16,327 nt of DNA from Burkholderiaceae bacterium (GTDB lineage: Bacteria; Pseudomonadota; Gammaproteobacteria; Burkholderiales; Burkholderiaceae): positions 1 through 16,327 of the forward strand of contig JASLEM010000029.1 of NCBI GenBank assembly GCA_030151165.1, given 5' to 3'. A program made the position numbers and the translations under genes. A model generated the notes under the pieces. It saw nothing but the letters and a program-made list of their open reading frames with translations. It was not told where the DNA came from and searched no databases. Of the stretch, positions 13,988 through 16,327 are shown in pieces; positions within the stretch are counted from its first letter, which is position 1, and each line of letters begins with the position of its first letter.

Positions 13988-14857
13988 ATGAAACTCCTCG
14001 TCAAGTTCAACCTGGTGTTCCTGCTCGTCTTCCTGGTGGGGCTTGCCGGCTCCAGCCTGATCGCGCGCACGCTGCTGAAGCAGGCCGCGAAGGACGAGGT
14101 CACCGACCGCGCGCGCCTGCTGATGCAGAAGGCCAACGCCGTCAGCGCCTACACCGCGGAGCAGATCAAGCCGCTGCTCGAGACGCAGATGAAGTACACC
14201 TTCCTGCCGCAGTCGGTGCCCGCATATTCGGCGGCCGAGGTGCTGGGCAAGCTGCAGAAGGACTACCCCGAGTACTCGTTCAAGTCGGCGATGCTGAACC
14301 CGACGAACCCGCGCGACCGTGCCGTGGCGTGGGAGGAGGACATCGTCAACAACTTCAAGCATGCCGACATGAAGGAGTTCATCGGCGAGCGCGAGACGCC
14401 GACCGGCACCGCGCTGTTCATCGCGCGCCCGATCCGCATCACCAACCCCGCGTGCCTGGCCTGCCACAGCACGCCGGACGCCGCGCCCAAGACGTTGACC
14501 GAGAAGTACGGCCCGTCCAACGGCTTCGGCTGGACGCTCAACGACACCCTCGGCGTGCAGGTCGTCTCCGTGCCGATGACGCTGCCGATGCATCGCGCCG
14601 ACCAGGCACTGCTGGTCGTCGTGGCCGTGCTCACGGGCGTGTTCCTGCTGATCGGCGCGGCGCTCAACTTCATGCTCTGGAAGCTCGTCATCCAGCCGGT
14701 CAGCAAGCTCTCCGCGATCGCCGACCGCGTGTCGCTCGGCGAGTTCGAGGCCCCCGAGTTCAACGTGACGTCGAAGGACGAGATCGGCACGCTGTCCGAG
14801 TCGTTCGGCCGCATGCGCACGAGCCTCGCGCACGCGATGAAGATGCTGGACTCCTGA
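13988..14857 (+). CDS. Membrane c-type haem sensor (Tll0287-like/DUF3365) ending in HAMP
   Basis: A 289-residue membrane protein with an extracytoplasmic sensor between two helices (about 5-27 and 207-231). The sensor has one c-type haem motif CLACH (156-160) and the flanking pattern of the Tll0287-like (DUF3365) family: YTAEQIKPLL, the FIARPIRITNPACLACHSTP core, and the FGWTLNDTLGVQVVSVPM strand. After the second helix comes a HAMP domain (about 232-285) with conserved Pro237 in IQPVSKL and DEIGTLSESFGRMR at 264-277. The protein stops right after HAMP; there is no kinase, cyclase or methyl-accepting domain, so output must go through another protein. The Ser/Thr kinase 40 bp downstream is the obvious candidate. 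No Shine-Dalgarno sequence is evident before ATG 13988. Likely senses redox state or a haem ligand such as NO or CO (inference from haem chemistry). Confidence 0.88.
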   Translation: MKLLVKFNLVFLLVFLVGLAGSSLIARTLLKQAAKDEVTDRARLLMQKANAVSAYTAEQIKPLLETQMKYTFLPQSVPAYSAAEVLGKLQKDYPEYSFKSAMLNPTNPRDRAVAWEEDIVNNFKHADMKEFIGERETPTGTALFIARPIRITNPACLACHSTPDAAPKTLTEKYGPSNGFGWTLNDTLGVQVVSVPMTLPMHRADQALLVVVAVLTGVFLLIGAALNFMLWKLVIQPVSKLSAIADRVSLGEFEAPEFNVTSKDEIGTLSESFGRMRTSLAHAMKMLDS

Positions 14858-14897
14858 GCCTCGCCATCGCCGTCCTCGCCAAGTTTCCCGACCCGAC

Positions 14898-16327
<1,430 letters not shown>

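Overview
The window is very GC-rich (high-GC third codon positions throughout) and reads as a chromosomal segment of a betaproteobacterium, most likely order Burkholderiales. This is inferred from the gene families (LytS/LytTR pair, YbfB-type MFS, GcvA/AmpR-type LysR with class A beta-lactamase, Tll0287-type haem sensor beside a Ser/Thr kinase) and from codon bias; no rRNA or tRNA marker is present. I see no insertion sequence, phage gene, CRISPR array or pseudogene. Coding density is high and no gene-free stretch exceeds 300 bases.

Layout. (1) 79-1934: a four-helix membrane histidine kinase of the LytS/YehU type and its LytTR response regulator, adjacent and probably co-transcribed. (2) 1950-3667: a small ArsR-type repressor gene and a membrane fatty-acid desaturase gene behind an AT-rich promoter overlapped by a palindromic operator. 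(3) 3791-5221: an exported di-haem cytochrome of the cytochrome c peroxidase/MauG superfamily, tail to tail (1 bp apart) with (4) a YbfB/YjiJ-type MFS transporter (5223-6443, minus) that diverges from a LysR regulator (6557-7480). (5) 7636-10549: a three-gene run of SDR, nitronate monooxygenase-like flavoprotein and exported alpha/beta hydrolase. The SDR has Ala where the catalytic Tyr should be. (6) 10571-12458: a Tat-type class A beta-lactamase divergent from an AmpR-like LysR regulator, with a readable bla promoter and a palindrome centred near -65. (7) 12514-12942: a SnoaL/NTF2-fold protein. (8) 13022 to the end: a periplasmic FecR-domain protein, a membrane c-haem (Tll0287-like) sensor ending in HAMP, and a eukaryotic-like Ser/Thr kinase with two diverged copies of a small C-terminal domain; the kinase runs off the window.

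Working together. Group 8 is the most interesting. It looks like a signalling cassette in which an extracytoplasmic haem/redox sensor without any output domain sits next to a soluble kinase without any sensor domain. Group 2 looks like self-regulated control of membrane fluidity. Group 6 is an inducible beta-lactam resistance unit. Three genes (79, 11586, 13022) have no ribosome-binding site but carry a -10 hexamer exactly 7 nt before the ATG, which suggests leaderless transcripts. All functions are assigned by reading motifs; no database search was possible.
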